A stretch of 64,000 bases of DNA from Nocardioidaceae bacterium (GCA_030447805.1 JAUJOE010000005.1:154231-218230), one strand, 5' to 3'. Shown: positions 12,665 through 23,866, counted from the stretch's first letter. The notes: generated by a model from the letters alone, not told the origin. A program made the numbers and translations.

Positions 12665-13860
12665 GCCGCGAGCTCGGTCAGCACGGTGGCCAGCGCCTCG
12701 ACACCGGCAAGGCAGTCGGCCATCTCGGCGTACTCGGCCGGTGAATGCGAGATGCCCGACGGGTTTCGGACGAAGAGCATTGCCGAGGGGATGCCGGCGA
12801 GCTGGAGGATCCCCGCGTCGTGGCCAGCGCCCGTCGGGATCTGGGGAGCGTCGTCGAGTACGGCGGCCAGCCGGGCACCGAGCGGAACGTCGAAGTCCAC
12901 GGTCGGTGAGCCCGACTCCGCGGTCACCGTCACCGTCGTACCGTCGCGTTCGGCACGCTCTCGGGCCTGCCGCTCGACCGCCGCGACGAGTTGGTCGACC
13001 ATGGCGGCGTCCGGTCCGCGGGCGTCGAGCCAGGCACGCACCTCTTCGGGGATGGCGTTGGTGACGTTCGGGTATACCTCCAGGCGGCCGAACGTGGCTC
13101 TGGCGCCACTCAGCCGCGCCTGCTTGTTAGCGGCCAGGGCCGTCATGGCGTAGGTGAGCATGGGGTCGCGGCGGTCGTCCATCCGGGTCGCGCCCGCGTG
13201 GTTTGGCTCGCCGGCGAAGTCGAACCGCCAGCGGCCATGCGCCCAGCTGTTCGACGCCACCGCGATGGCGCGATCCCGGTTCACCAGGTCGCGGCCCTGC
13301 TCGACATGCAGCTCGACGTACGCCTCGACACCCTCGAGCAGACTGGACGGGCCGAGGTCAGGTTCGAGGCCCGCCGTGCTCATGGCGTCGAGCAGCCACA
13401 CGCCGTCGCGGTCGCGCAGCGATGCGGCTGCCTCCGCGCTCAGCTGGCCGGTGGCGAGCCGCGAGCCCAGGCAGGCGAGGCCGAAGCGCGACCCTTCCTC
13501 CTCGACGAACATCGCCACCCCGATCGGCTTATTCGGCACGACGCCGCGGTCACGCAAGGCGTCGAGGGCGGCGAACGACGAGACGACGCCTAGTGGCCCG
13601 TCGAAGGCCCCGCCGTTGTCGACGGAGTCAAGGTGCGAGCCGATGAGGACGCCCGCACCGGCGGATCCCTCAGGGCGCCACCATGCGATTGCGTTTCCCT
13701 GGCCGTCGTATGTGACGTCAAGGCCTCGGGCCGCTGCTTCGTGTGCGTACCAGGCGACAAGCTCCCGTTCCGCCGATGCGAACGGTGCGCGGAAGTATCC
13801 CCCGGTCGAGGCGCTGCGGCCGATCGGCAGCAGGTCCGCCCACATCTCCTCGAAGCTCAC
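12661..13860 (-). CDS. M20-family hydrolase (allantoate amidohydrolase / N-carbamoyl-amino-acid hydrolase like)
   Basis: GVLIGSHLDSVDNGGAFDGPLGV, FVEEEGSRFGLACLGSR, ELHVEQG motifs; GTG start at 13860 or ATG at 13902; overlaps hutF by 4 nt. Confidence 0.85.
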   Translation of the reverse strand: MSFEEMWADLLPIGRSASTGGYFRAPFASAERELVAWYAHEAAARGLDVTYDGQGNAIAWWRPEGSAGAGVLIGSHLDSVDNGGAFDGPLGVVSSFAALDALRDRGVVPNKPIGVAMFVEEEGSRFGLACLGSRLATGQLSAEAAASLRDRDGVWLLDAMSTAGLEPDLGPSSLLEGVEAYVELHVEQGRDLVNRDRAIAVASNSWAHGRWRFDFAGEPNHAGATRMDDRRDPMLTYAMTALAANKQARLSGARATFGRLEVYPNVTNAIPEEVRAWLDARGPDAAMVDQLVAAVERQARERAERDGTTVTVTAESGSPTVDFDVPLGARLAAVLDDAPQIPTGAGHDAGILQLAGIPSAMLFVRNPSGISHSPAEYAEMADCLAGVEALATVLTELAA

Positions 13861-13922
13861 CCGTGCAATATCCCAGACGCAACGTGCTCGCGGGATGCGC
13901 ATGTCTCTAGCTGGGCCCATCT

Positions 13923-13961
13923 GTGGAGTCCTTCCGGCATCTGGTGCCGGAGGAACTCCAC
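13923..13961. repeat. Long inverted repeat/hairpin in intergenic region
   Basis: gtggagtccttccggca tctgg tgccggaggaactccac: 17-nt arms with two mismatches, 5-nt loop. Confidence 0.75.
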
Positions 13962-14058
13962 AAACCGACACCCGACGGGTCACGTGCAAGCGAGAGCATC
14001 GCGTCGGGCGTCCGCTGGATGCGTGCCGTGGAGTGCTACGTCCGGGCAAGATGGTGGT

Positions 14059-14679
14059 GTGCAGTTCCAGCAGGTGGTCGACCGTCGCCGGATGGTGCGC
14101 AACTACACCGACGAGCCGGTCGACCCGGCCATTGTCGACCGGCTCTTGGCCAACGCGCTGCACGCGCCGAGCGCCGGCTTCAGCCAAGGTTGGGCGTTCC
14201 TGCTGCTCGACAGTCGCGACGACATCGAGAGGTTCTGGCGCTCCACCGAAGCACACGAGGGGTTGCCCGACAGGTGGCTCAGCGGTATGCAGCGCGCGCC
14301 GGTGATCGTCGTACCGCTGTCGTGCAAGCAGGTGTACCTCGACCGGTACGCCGCGCCCGACAAGGGCTGGACCGACAAGGACGAGGCGCGCTGGCCGGTG
14401 CCCTACTGGGACATCGACACGGGCATGGCGGCGCTACTGATCCTGCAGACGGCCACCGACGAGGGCCTCGGTGCGTGCTTCTTCGGTGTGCCCAGGGACA
14501 AGTGGGACCCGTTCCGAGCCGAGTTCGGCATCCCCGAGCAGTACACGCCGATCGGGGCGATCACCATCGGCCATCGCGCCCCCGACAAGCCGTCTCCTTC
14601 GCTGAAGCGCGGCCGCAAACCGGTTGCCGAGGTCGTACACCGGTCACACTGGGGATCCAAGCAGCACTCGGCCACCTGA
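14059..14679 (+). CDS. Nitroreductase family protein
   Basis: GTG start VQFQQVVDRRRMVRNYTDEPVDPAIVDRLLANALHAPSAGFSQGWAFLLL; C-term GLGACFFGVPRDKWDPFRAEFGIPEQYTPIGAITIG. Confidence 0.87.
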   Translation: MQFQQVVDRRRMVRNYTDEPVDPAIVDRLLANALHAPSAGFSQGWAFLLLDSRDDIERFWRSTEAHEGLPDRWLSGMQRAPVIVVPLSCKQVYLDRYAAPDKGWTDKDEARWPVPYWDIDTGMAALLILQTATDEGLGACFFGVPRDKWDPFRAEFGIPEQYTPIGAITIGHRAPDKPSPSLKRGRKPVAEVVHRSHWGSKQHSAT

Positions 14680-14683
14680 GGGC

Positions 14684-16144
14684 TTATGCGTCGGCTCGCA
14701 CCTGCTCGGGGTAGATCATCTCAGCGGGTGGGCGCGAGGTGCGCTTGGCCCACGGGTAGTAGATCAGCGCCGTGACAAAGAGTCCGACCAGCCACGAGAT
14801 GTCGGCGCCGCCGAGCGCCTCTGTCGCTGGCCCCGTGTACAGCTCCTGGGCGAGGAAGGGGAACTGCAAGAGGATGCCGAGGACGTACGACGACAACGCG
14901 GCCACGTTCCAGCGGCCGTAGCGGCCGTCGGGGTCGTAGAGGGCCGGGATGTCCACCCGTTCCTTCGACACCAGGTAGTAGTCGGTCAAGTTGATTGCGC
15001 TCCACGGTGTGAACACCGTGAGCAGGACGAGGATGAAGTTCCGGAAGTTTGTGAGGAAGTCCTCGCTCGCAAGCAGCGCGATCAGCACCGAGACCGCGAT
15101 GAAGCCGGCGATGTAGAGCCCGCGCGCGAACGGCCGGATGCGGTCGACGCCACTAAACGACGTCAACGTGGTCGTGATCGTCATGAACCCGCCGTACGCG
15201 TTGAGACAGTTCACGGTCAGCTTGCCGACCACGATGACGGCGTAGATCGCGATCGCGAGGATCGCGGGCCCGGCCAGGTCGCCGAGGAATCCGACCTGGT
15301 TGGCGATGAACGGCAGCTGGTTCTCCGGAAGCTGCGCGCTGGCCGACAGCGCCGCGAGCAGCGCGCCGAACGTCATCGACCACTGGGACCCGATGACCGT
15401 GCCGGCCAGCGTCCTCGAGAACGTCGCGCTCTCGTTGGTGTCGCGCGGGAGGTAGCGCGAGTAGTCCGCGACGTACGGGCCGAACGTCAGCTGCCACCCG
15501 GCCGCGAGCGAAATCGCCAGTAGGAACGTCACCACGTCGAAGTTCTGGTCGCTCAGCACCGCACCGACGTCGTACGTCGTCACGAGTCGGACAGCGAGAT
15601 AGACGAACCCCACGATGCCCACCACTGTCGAGATGCGACCCATGGCGTGGATGTAGCGGTATCCGAGCGTTGCCACCAGGAAAGTCAGCAGCCCGAAGAT
15701 GATGATGCCGAACGCGGCCGCGTCGACTGCCGCGATCTCGTTGATCGCCTGCCCCGCCAGGACCGTGCCGGTGGCTGCAAACCCGAGGTACATGATCACG
15801 ACGAGCACCAGCGGCAAGATGGCGCCGTACACGCCGAACTGTGCCCGGCTGGAGATCATCTGCGGCAGGCCCAGCCGTGGCCCCTGCGCAGAGTGCAGCG
15901 CCATCACGATGCCGCCGCAGATGTTGCCGATCAGCAGTCCGATGATCGCCCAGAGGGCATCGGCGCCGAATATCACCGCCAGCGCGCCGTCGACGATGGC
16001 GGTGATCTGCATGTTCGCCCCGAACCACAAGGTGAACTGGTTCGCCGGCGACCCGTGCCGCTCGTCGTCGGGCACGACGTCGATGGAGCGCCGCTCGATG
16101 CGGTTGACGATCGGCGCGGCGGTCTGTGTCGCTTGGGTGCTCAC
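14684..16144 (-). CDS. NCS1-family (purine-cytosine permease-like) transporter
   Basis: [26 protein letters not shown]...[17 protein letters not shown]; 12-TM pattern; 4-nt overlap with hutU. Confidence 0.87.
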   Translation of the reverse strand: MSTQATQTAAPIVNRIERRSIDVVPDDERHGSPANQFTLWFGANMQITAIVDGALAVIFGADALWAIIGLLIGNICGGIVMALHSAQGPRLGLPQMISSRAQFGVYGAILPLVLVVIMYLGFAATGTVLAGQAINEIAAVDAAAFGIIIFGLLTFLVATLGYRYIHAMGRISTVVGIVGFVYLAVRLVTTYDVGAVLSDQNFDVVTFLLAISLAAGWQLTFGPYVADYSRYLPRDTNESATFSRTLAGTVIGSQWSMTFGALLAALSASAQLPENQLPFIANQVGFLGDLAGPAILAIAIYAVIVVGKLTVNCLNAYGGFMTITTTLTSFSGVDRIRPFARGLYIAGFIAVSVLIALLASEDFLTNFRNFILVLLTVFTPWSAINLTDYYLVSKERVDIPALYDPDGRYGRWNVAALSSYVLGILLQFPFLAQELYTGPATEALGGADISWLVGLFVTALIYYPWAKRTSRPPAEMIYPEQVRADA

Positions 16145-17856
16145 GAGCTGACCTCCTTCGCAGCGGTGCCCGCTGCGGACTCACGCTTCATGGGGATGGG
16201 GACGTCGCGTTCTGCGGCCACCTCGGCGGCGCGGTCGTAACCCGCGTCGACGTGCCTGATCACGCCCATCCCGGGGTCGTTGGTCAGCACCCGCTCGGCC
16301 TTTTGGGCGGCGAGCTCGGTGCCGTCGACCACCACCACCTGGCCGGCGTGGATCGAGCGCCCGATCCCGACTCCCCCGCCGTGGTGGATCGACACCCAGG
16401 AGGCGCCTGAGGCCACGTTGACCATGGCGTTGAGCAGCGGCCAGTCGGCGATCGCGTCGGAGCCGTCGAGCATGGCTTCCGTCTCCCGGTACGGCGACGC
16501 GACCGAGCCGCAGTCGAGATGGTCCCGCCCGATCACGACTGGCGCCTGCAGCTCACCGGAGGCGACCATGTCGTTGAAGCGCAACCCGGCCCGGTGCCGC
16601 TCGCCGTACCCGAGCCAGCAGATCCGCGCCGGCAGCCCCTGGTAGTGCACCTTCTCGCCCGCCTTGGTGATCCAGCGAGCGAGCAGCTCGTCGTCGGGGA
16701 ACAGGTCGAGGACCGCCCGGTCGGTCGCCGCGATGTCCTTGGGGTCGCCGGAGAGCGCGGCCCAGCGGAACGGGCCCTTGCCCTCGCAGAACAGCGGCCT
16801 GATGTACGCCGGCACGAAGCCGGGGTAGTCGAACGCCCGGTCGAAGCCGCCGAGCTTGGCCTCGGCGCGCAGCGAGTTGCCGTAGTCGAACACCTCCGCG
16901 CCCGCGTCGAGGAAGCCGACCATCGCCTCGCAGTGCCGCGCCATCGACTCCTGCGCCCGCGCGGTGAAGTCGGCGGGATCCTTCTCTCGGAACGCCACCC
17001 AGTCGTCGAACTCGACACCGGCCGGCAGGTACATCAGCGGGTCGTGGGCCGACGTCTGGTCGGTGACGATGTCGATCGGTGCACCCATCATCAGTAACTC
17101 AGGCACCAGCTCCGCGGCGTTGCCCAAGACGCCGATCGACAGCGGCTTTCGAGTATCTCTCGCCTCGACCGCCAGGTCGACGGCGTGCTTCACCGAGTCC
17201 GCCCGCACGTCGAGGTAGCCGTGCTCGATGCGGCGCCTGATGCGGGTGTCGTCGCACTCGACGCAGATGCAGACGCCGTCGTTCATCGTGACCGCCAGCG
17301 GCTGCGCGCCACCCATCCCGCCGAGGCCAGCGGTGAGGGTGATCGTTCCCGCCAGCGTCGGCTGGCCATTGTCGAGCCGGCCACCGGCCGCAAGCTTGGC
17401 GGCGATGGCGGCGAACGTCTCGTACGTGCCCTGCAAGATGCCCTGGGTGCCGATGTAGATCCACGACCCCGCGGTCATCTGCCCGTACATGGTCAGCCCC
17501 AGCGCCTCCAGGCGGCGGAACTCCTCCCAGTTGGCCCAGTCGCCGACCAGGTTGGAGTTCGCGATCAGCACCCGCGGCGCCCACTCGTGGGTACGCATCA
17601 CACCGACCGGGCGCCCGCTCTGCACCAGCAGGGTCTCGTCGCCGTGCAGGTCGGTGAGTGAGGCGATCAACGCGTCGTACGACGGCCAGTCCCGGGCTGC
17701 CTTGCCCGACCCGCCGTACACCACCAGCTGTTCAGGGTGCTCGGCCACCTCGGGGTCGAGGTTGTTCATCAGCATCCGCATCGGCGCCTCGGTCTGCCAG
17801 CTCCGGGCGGTCAGCGTCGTGCCGCGCGGAGCCTTGACGGTGCGTGGTCCACTCAT
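16141..17856 (-). CDS. hutU: Urocanate hydratase HutU
   Basis: [63 protein letters not shown]. Confidence 0.97.
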   Translation of the reverse strand: MSGPRTVKAPRGTTLTARSWQTEAPMRMLMNNLDPEVAEHPEQLVVYGGSGKAARDWPSYDALIASLTDLHGDETLLVQSGRPVGVMRTHEWAPRVLIANSNLVGDWANWEEFRRLEALGLTMYGQMTAGSWIYIGTQGILQGTYETFAAIAAKLAAGGRLDNGQPTLAGTITLTAGLGGMGGAQPLAVTMNDGVCICVECDDTRIRRRIEHGYLDVRADSVKHAVDLAVEARDTRKPLSIGVLGNAAELVPELLMMGAPIDIVTDQTSAHDPLMYLPAGVEFDDWVAFREKDPADFTARAQESMARHCEAMVGFLDAGAEVFDYGNSLRAEAKLGGFDRAFDYPGFVPAYIRPLFCEGKGPFRWAALSGDPKDIAATDRAVLDLFPDDELLARWITKAGEKVHYQGLPARICWLGYGERHRAGLRFNDMVASGELQAPVVIGRDHLDCGSVASPYRETEAMLDGSDAIADWPLLNAMVNVASGASWVSIHHGGGVGIGRSIHAGQVVVVDGTELAAQKAERVLTNDPGMGVIRHVDAGYDRAAEVAAERDVPIPMKRESAAGTAAKEVSS

Positions 17857-17897
17857 GCGCACTTCTCCTTTCCCAGCAAGTCCTTTCCCCACCCAGC

Positions 17898-19451
17898 TCA
17901 GCCCAGCGGTTCGACCAGGGCGGTGTTGGCGGCAGCGACGAGTGCGCCCGAACGCACCAACTCGACGGCTGCTGCTATCTCAGGCGACAGGTGCCGGTCC
18001 GGTCCCGGGCCGGCGACCCGCTCTCGCAGGGCAGCGACGACCGCCCCGGTTGCCGGCGCCGGTTTGAGCGGCTCCCGCAGATCGAGCCCGCGGGCGGCGG
18101 TGAGCACCTCGATCGCGAGCACCTGTCCGAGCGCGTCGACGCTGCGGCGAAGCTTGCGCGCGGACGACCAGCCCATGGAGACATGGTCCTCCTGCATCGC
18201 GCTGGAGGGAATGGAGTCGACGCTCGCGGGGTTTGCCAGCCGCTTGAGGTCCGAGACCAGGCCGGCTGCGGTGTACTGGGCGATCATGTGACCGCTGTCG
18301 ACGCCTGGGTCGGCCGCGAGGAACGGCGGCAGGCCGGCGTTGCGGGCGACGTCGAGGAACCTGTCGGTACGCCGCTCCGACATGCTCGCGACGTCGGCGA
18401 TCGGGATCGCGAGGATGTCGAGGACGTACGCCAGCGGCGCCCCGTGGAAGTTGCCGTTGCTCTCCACCCGGCCGTCAGCCAGCACGACAGGGTTGTCGAT
18501 CGCCGACGCCAGCTCCCGCCCCGCCACTGCTTCCGCGTAGTCGACGGTGTCTCGCGTCGCGCCGAGCACCTGCGGTGAGCAGCGCAACGAGTACGCGTCC
18601 TGCACTCGGTGACAATCCGGCCCGCGATGGCTCGCCACCACCTCTGAACCGTCGAGCAGCGCGCGCAGGTTCGCCGCCGAGACCGCCTGGCCCGGATGGG
18701 GCCGCAGCCCCTGCAGGTCGGCGGCGAAGACCCGGTCGGTGCCGAGCAGGCCTTCGACCGACATCGCCGCCGCGATGTCGGCGGTCGTGAGCAGATTTCG
18801 CAGGTCGGCGATCGCCAGCACCAGCATGCCGAGCATGCCGTCGGTGCCGTTGATCAGGGCCAGCCCCTCCTTCGCCGCCAGCTCGACCGGCCGCAGATCT
18901 GCGGCGGCGAGCGCTGCGCCGGCCGGACGGCGTACCCCCTCGGCGTCGGACACCTCGCCCTCGCCCATCAACGCCAGCGCACAGTGCGCAAGCGGTGCGA
19001 GGTCACCGGAGCAGCCAAGGCTGCCGTGCTCGTAGACGACCGGCGTGATGCGGTGCGTGATGAGGTCGGCAAGGGCTTGGGCTGTTTCCAGGCGTACGCC
19101 GGTGCGTCCCGTCGCGAGCGTCGACAGCCGCAGCAGCATCATCGCCCGCACGACCTCCGTCTCCACCACTGCGCCTGAGCCGGCTGCATGGGAGCGAATC
19201 AGCGACTTCTGCAGCTGAGCGCGCATCTCCTCGTGGATGTGCCGGGTCGCCAGCGCACCGAATCCGGTCGAGATCCCGTACGCCGGATTGGGCGACGCAG
19301 CCAGCTCGTCGACAGCCGCGCGCGATCGCTGAATCGCCGTTCGCACCTGCTCGCTCAGCTCGACGGCGGCGCCGTGCCGCGCGACCTGCACGACCTCGCC
19401 GATGCCGAGCGGCGAGACGTCGATGACGACTGGTTTCCCCACAGTCGCCAT
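17898..19451 (-). CDS. hutH: Histidine ammonia-lyase HutH
   Basis: [26 protein letters not shown] (ASG/MIO motif region), [15 protein letters not shown]. Confidence 0.95.
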   Translation of the reverse strand: MATVGKPVVIDVSPLGIGEVVQVARHGAAVELSEQVRTAIQRSRAAVDELAASPNPAYGISTGFGALATRHIHEEMRAQLQKSLIRSHAAGSGAVVETEVVRAMMLLRLSTLATGRTGVRLETAQALADLITHRITPVVYEHGSLGCSGDLAPLAHCALALMGEGEVSDAEGVRRPAGAALAAADLRPVELAAKEGLALINGTDGMLGMLVLAIADLRNLLTTADIAAAMSVEGLLGTDRVFAADLQGLRPHPGQAVSAANLRALLDGSEVVASHRGPDCHRVQDAYSLRCSPQVLGATRDTVDYAEAVAGRELASAIDNPVVLADGRVESNGNFHGAPLAYVLDILAIPIADVASMSERRTDRFLDVARNAGLPPFLAADPGVDSGHMIAQYTAAGLVSDLKRLANPASVDSIPSSAMQEDHVSMGWSSARKLRRSVDALGQVLAIEVLTAARGLDLREPLKPAPATGAVVAALRERVAGPGPDRHLSPEIAAAVELVRSGALVAAANTALVEPLG

Positions 19452-19497
19452 TCCAGCCTTATCGCGGGGCTCGGGCTAGGGGTTGCCGGAGGCAGGA

Positions 19498-19513
19498 GTC
19501 TGGCATCCCAGAC
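19498..19513. promoter_or_regulatory. Candidate operator upstream of hutH
   Basis: Perfect inverted repeat GTCTGG-CATC-CCAGAC, 47 nt upstream of the hutH start. Confidence 0.4.
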
Positions 19514-19534
19514 AGTGTGCTTCGCCTGAGGGGT

Positions 19535-20268
19535 TCAGTCGTCGGCAAGGAGGTGACGCAGGTAACGGTCGGGTGCCGCCAAGTACCGCTTCCAGTGTTG
19601 GACGAGCTCGAGCTCATCCCAGGTGGCCTCGCGCAGCCCCCACTCGCCCACCTCAAGGATCGCGGCGCCGGGCAGCGCGGCGAGCACCGGGGAGTGGGTG
19701 GCGCACAGGATCTGCGAGCGTTCGCTGACGAGTCGGTCGAAGACGCCCATCAGCGCCAGTGTCGAGGAGAAGGACAGCGCGGCCTCCGGCTCGTCGAGGC
19801 AGTAGAAGCCGGTGGAGTTGAACCGGGCGTCGAGCAGCTCGAGGAAGGACTCGCCATGGCTCATCTCGTGAAATCGGGGGTCGGGACGGTCAGTCGGGTG
19901 GTTCTCGAGGTAGGTGTACCAGCTGTGCATGGTCTCTGCCCGGAGGAAGAATCCCCACCGGCCGCTCCCGATTCCGCGTTGCAGCCGGATGGCGAAGTGC
20001 AGTGGGGACTCGGTCTCGCGGGTGGAGTGCCGGCCAAAAGCCGATCCGCCCTCGGGCGACAAGCCGTACGCGACAGCGATTGCTTCGACCAGCGTCGACT
20101 TGCCCGAGCCGTTCTCGCCGACGAGGAACGTGACACCGGGAGAAAGATCAAGCCCGTCTCGCAACAGCTGAGCGACGGCCGGGATAGTTGCCGGCCATCG
20201 ACCTGGCGGAAGCCCGGATGCGGCCTCCGGGAGGACACGCACGACCGGCGGCTGGTCGAAGTCCACAC
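19535..20268 (-). CDS. AAA-family ATPase
   Basis: Walker A FLVGENGSGKSTLVEAIA, signature MSHGES, Walker B YCLDEPEAALS; start could extend to 20320. Confidence 0.8.
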
Positions 20269-20305
20269 GCGGCACCCTACGGCTGACGAGGGCTAGCCTG
20301 CCGTC

Positions 20306-21079
20306 ATGCCCGGCTCTCAAGCCCCCGCGGCGACTCGGGCGCTCAGGGCGCTGCGCTTCGTCGCCGCCCAGCCCGAACCGGTGGCACTCGACCGCATCGC
20401 CAAGGCGGTCGGAATGCCGCGCTCATCGGCGTACCACCTGATCAACGCCATGATCGCCGAGGGCTTCATCACTCACGTCGAGGACCAACACCGGTACGCC
20501 CTTGGTGTCGCCGCGTTCGAGGTGGGCAGTGGCTATTCGCGGCAGGCCCCGCTGCACCGGCTTGCGCGCCGGCCACTGGCTGACCTCGTCGACGCGCTGG
20601 GGGAGTCTGCCCACTTCGCGGTGCTCCACGGCCGCGATGTCTACTACGTGTTGGAGGAGCGGGCCGGTCACCGGCCACCGCTCGTCAGCGGCGTCGGCGT
20701 ACGCCTGCCAGCGCACCTGACGGCAAGCGGCCGGGCGATGCTCGCGGCGCTGCCCGCCGCTCAGGTTCGCGCGCTGTTCCCCGACGCGGCGGCCTTCGTC
20801 GCGCGGCACACCGATGCGCCGAGCACCCCGCGCGAGCTGACGGTCCTGCTTGCGCACACGCGCCGACGCGGCTACGCCACCGAGGAAGGCGACGTCACGC
20901 CGGGCTTCGCGTCGATCGCCGTACCCGTCCTCGATGCGGCCGGGCACCCGGTCGCTGCGGTTGCGGTGACCTATGAGACGGCTCGCGGCGTGGACGTCGA
21001 TCACGTCGTACGTCGAGTTCGCCGGACCGCTGACGCCCTCACCCGCCGGCTCGGCGGTTCGCCTCCCGGCACGTCGTAG
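20306..21079 (+). CDS. IclR-family transcriptional regulator
   Basis: RALRALRFVAAQPEPVALDRIAKAVGMPRSSAYHLINAMIAEGFI + GVRLPAHLTASGRAMLAALP effector domain. Confidence 0.9.
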   Translation: MPGSQAPAATRALRALRFVAAQPEPVALDRIAKAVGMPRSSAYHLINAMIAEGFITHVEDQHRYALGVAAFEVGSGYSRQAPLHRLARRPLADLVDALGESAHFAVLHGRDVYYVLEERAGHRPPLVSGVGVRLPAHLTASGRAMLAALPAAQVRALFPDAAAFVARHTDAPSTPRELTVLLAHTRRRGYATEEGDVTPGFASIAVPVLDAAGHPVAAVAVTYETARGVDVDHVVRRVRRTADALTRRLGGSPPGTS

Positions 21080-21182
21080 TTGGCGGTCACCGCCGGTGGG
21101 ATGCTTGTCACAGCGGCTGCGCAAGCCGCGGCCGGCAGGCGCCGGTTAAGGTCACGATGGATCTGCAGAGCGAGGAGTGACC

Positions 21183-23599
21183 ATGCAGACGTTCGCGATC
21201 GTGGTCTCGGTCGTGATCGCGGTCGTCGCCATCGCGTTGTTCGTCCGAGCCATCGCCTACATCGTGGCGGTCGTCAAGACCGGGCAGCCCACCGCTGGCC
21301 GGTCCGATAACCCGGGCAGGCGCTGGGTGACGATGCTCAAGGAGACCCTCGGCCATACCCGGATGCTGCAGTGGAGCCACGTCGGCATCCTGCACTGGTT
21401 CATCTTCGTCGGCTTCGGCTTCTTGTTCTTCACGCTCGTCAACGCCTTCGGGCAGCTCTTCGACGCCGAGTTCGCGCTGCCGGTGATCGGCCACTGGGTG
21501 GTCTACCAGTGGGCCACCGAGCTCATCACCTGGCTGATGCTGCTGGCGATTCTCGGTCTCATCACCATCCGGCTGGTCAACCGGCCCCGCGGGGCGAGCG
21601 GCCGCTACAGCAGGTTCTCCGGCTCGCGCATGTGGCAGGGCTACTTCGTCGAAGCCGTCATCGTCGGCATCGCCTTGTGCATCATCACGCTGCGCGGGGC
21701 GGAGTACGCGCTGCAGGGAGACGCCGCCTCCCGGGCGCACTTCCCGCTGACCTTCTTCGTCGGCGAGGCACTGTCGGGTCTCAGCGCCAGCGCGCTGGCG
21801 ACGCTGATCTACCTCGTGGCGATGGTCAAGATCGTCATCTCGTTCACCTGGATGATCGTGATCTCGCTGAACACCACCATGGGCGTCGCCTGGCACCGCT
21901 TCACCGCGTGGCCGAACATCTGGTTCAAGCGGCACGCCGACGGCCGGCCCTCGCTGGGTGCGATGCAGCCGATGCTGGCCGGCGGTGTGCCCATCGACTT
22001 CGAGGACATCGAAGAGCTCGACGAGGACACGGCCTTCGGCGTCGGCAAGGTCGAGGACTTCTCGTGGAAGGACATCCTCGACTTCACCTCGTGCACCGAG
22101 TGCGGCCGGTGCCAGTCGCAGTGCCCCGCCTGGAACACCGAGAAGCCGCTGTCACCGAAGCTGTTCGTGATGAACCTGCGCGACCACGCGCACGCCAAGG
22201 CGCCGTACCTGCGGGCCGACGAGAGCGAGCGAGGCAGCCTTCCCGGCGACCGTCGTACAGGAGGCGGAGCGGCCGTTGATCGCCGACGCCGACGCCTACG
22301 GAGTCATCGACCCCGACGTGCTCTGGTCGTGTACGTCGTGTGGCGCGTGTGTGCAGCAGTGCCCTGTCGACATCGAGCACGTCGACCACATCATGGACAT
22401 GCGGCGGTTCCAGGTGCTTGTCGAGTCGAACTTCCCGACCGAGCTCAACCAGCTGTTCCGGGGCCTGGAGAACAAGGGCAACCCGTGGAACATGTCGCCG
22501 AACGCGCGGATGGACTGGGCCAAGGACCTGCCGTTCGAGGTCAAGCAGGTCGGCGTCGACGTGGAGAGCCTCGACGAGGTCGACTGGCTGTTCTGGGTCG
22601 GCTGCGCCGGCGCCTATGAGGACAGGGCCAAGAAGACGACCCGCGCGGTCGCTGAGCTGCTCAACGAGGCGGGCGTGAGCTTCGCTGTGCTGGGTGACGG
22701 GGAGACGTGCTCGGGCGACCCGGCCCGCCGGGCGGGCAATGAGTTCGTCTTCCAGCAGCTGGCGATGCAGAACGCCGAGGTGCTCAAGGAGACGGCCGCA
22801 AAGAAGGTGGTTTCCACCTGTGCCCACTGCTTCAACACGCTCAAGAACGAGTACACGCAGTTCGGCGTCGAGCTCGAGGTCGTGCACCACACGCAGCTGC
22901 TGAACCGGCTGGTGCGCGATGGAAGACTAACGCCCCTGCCGCCTCGTGCCGCCTCGGTTGACGGTCACCCGCCCGGACGCACGATCACCTACCACGACCC
23001 TTGCTTCCTCGGCCGGCACAACAAGGTCTACGAACCGCCGCGCGAGCTGCTGTCGGTGATACCCGGCGCCGCGCTGACGGAGATGCCGCGCAACACCGAG
23101 CGGTCGTTCTGCTGCGGCGCCGGTGGTGCCCGCATGTGGATGGAGGAGAAGATCGGCGAGCGCATCAACCTCAACCGCACGCGGGAGGCGGTCGAAACAG
23201 GCGCCAGCCAGATCGCTGTCGGCTGCCCGTTCTGCCGGGTGATGCTGTCCGACGGGCTGACCGCCTTGCAGGCCGATGGCGCGGCGGGCGGACGTCGAGG
23301 TTCTCGACGTGGCGCAGATGCTGTTGGCGTCGGTACGGCGGCGCCCGTCGCGGACCCGGCAGCGGCTCCCGACGCGGCACCGGCTGAACCACCCGATGCG
23401 GCGCCGTCATGCCCGAAGCCCCCGCGCCTGTCACGACCGGCAGGGACCCGCGAGCAGCGAGACCGCGCCGGAAGCTGAGAAACTGCCGAAACCGCCCATC
23501 GACGCCGCCCTGCCCGCCGACGCGCCGGTCCACGACCCAGGAACTGCAGACACAGACCACCCGCCACCCCCCGCGGACGTCCCCACCGACCGGCCGTAA
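21183..23599 (+). CDS. etfD: Membrane-anchored Fe-S oxidoreductase (CCG domain; EtfD / Rv0338c-like), frameshifts near 22235-22275 and 23280
   Basis: NarI-like TM region, CTECGRCQSQCPAWN and CTSCGACVQQCPVDIEHVD 4Fe-4S sites, CCG motifs WVGCAGAYEDRAKKTTRAVAELL and CCGAGGARMWMEE; Pro/Ala-rich tail. Confidence 0.75.
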
Positions 23600-23669
23600 G
23601 ACCGACTGGACGACGTGCCGCCGCCCGCCCATGGCCTGCGACCCGTCCAGGGGATGGCTGAGCGCACTG

Positions 23670-23684
23670 GACAAGTAGCTTGTC
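23670..23684. repeat. REP-like palindrome (GACAAG-TAG-CTTGTC)
   Basis: Direct reading; related to the palindrome at 23738. Confidence 0.6.
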
Positions 23685-23737
23685 GAGTTGCCCCGCCCGC
23701 CCAAACGAGGTCGCCCACCCCGACCGGCCGAAAGACC

Positions 23738-23760
23738 GCTCGACAAGCCACTTGTCGAGC
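23738..23760. repeat. REP-like palindrome (GCTCGACAAG-CCA-CTTGTCGAGC)
   Basis: Perfect 10-bp arms, 3-nt spacer; no T-tract after it. Confidence 0.75.
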
Positions 23761-23866
23761 ACCCTCCGCTGAAGAGGCGCCGCATTCACCGGCCGGTGGG
23801 CGGCTTGGCTTTACGCCGACGTGGACCTCGCTGTTATTCCCTCGGAGATCCTCACGGACTTGCATG

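Noticed and set aside
21371-22279. 302-aa plus-strand ORF in a second frame of the Fe-S oxidoreductase
   Set aside because: Arg/His-rich shadow frame; true product is the 21183-23599 protein.
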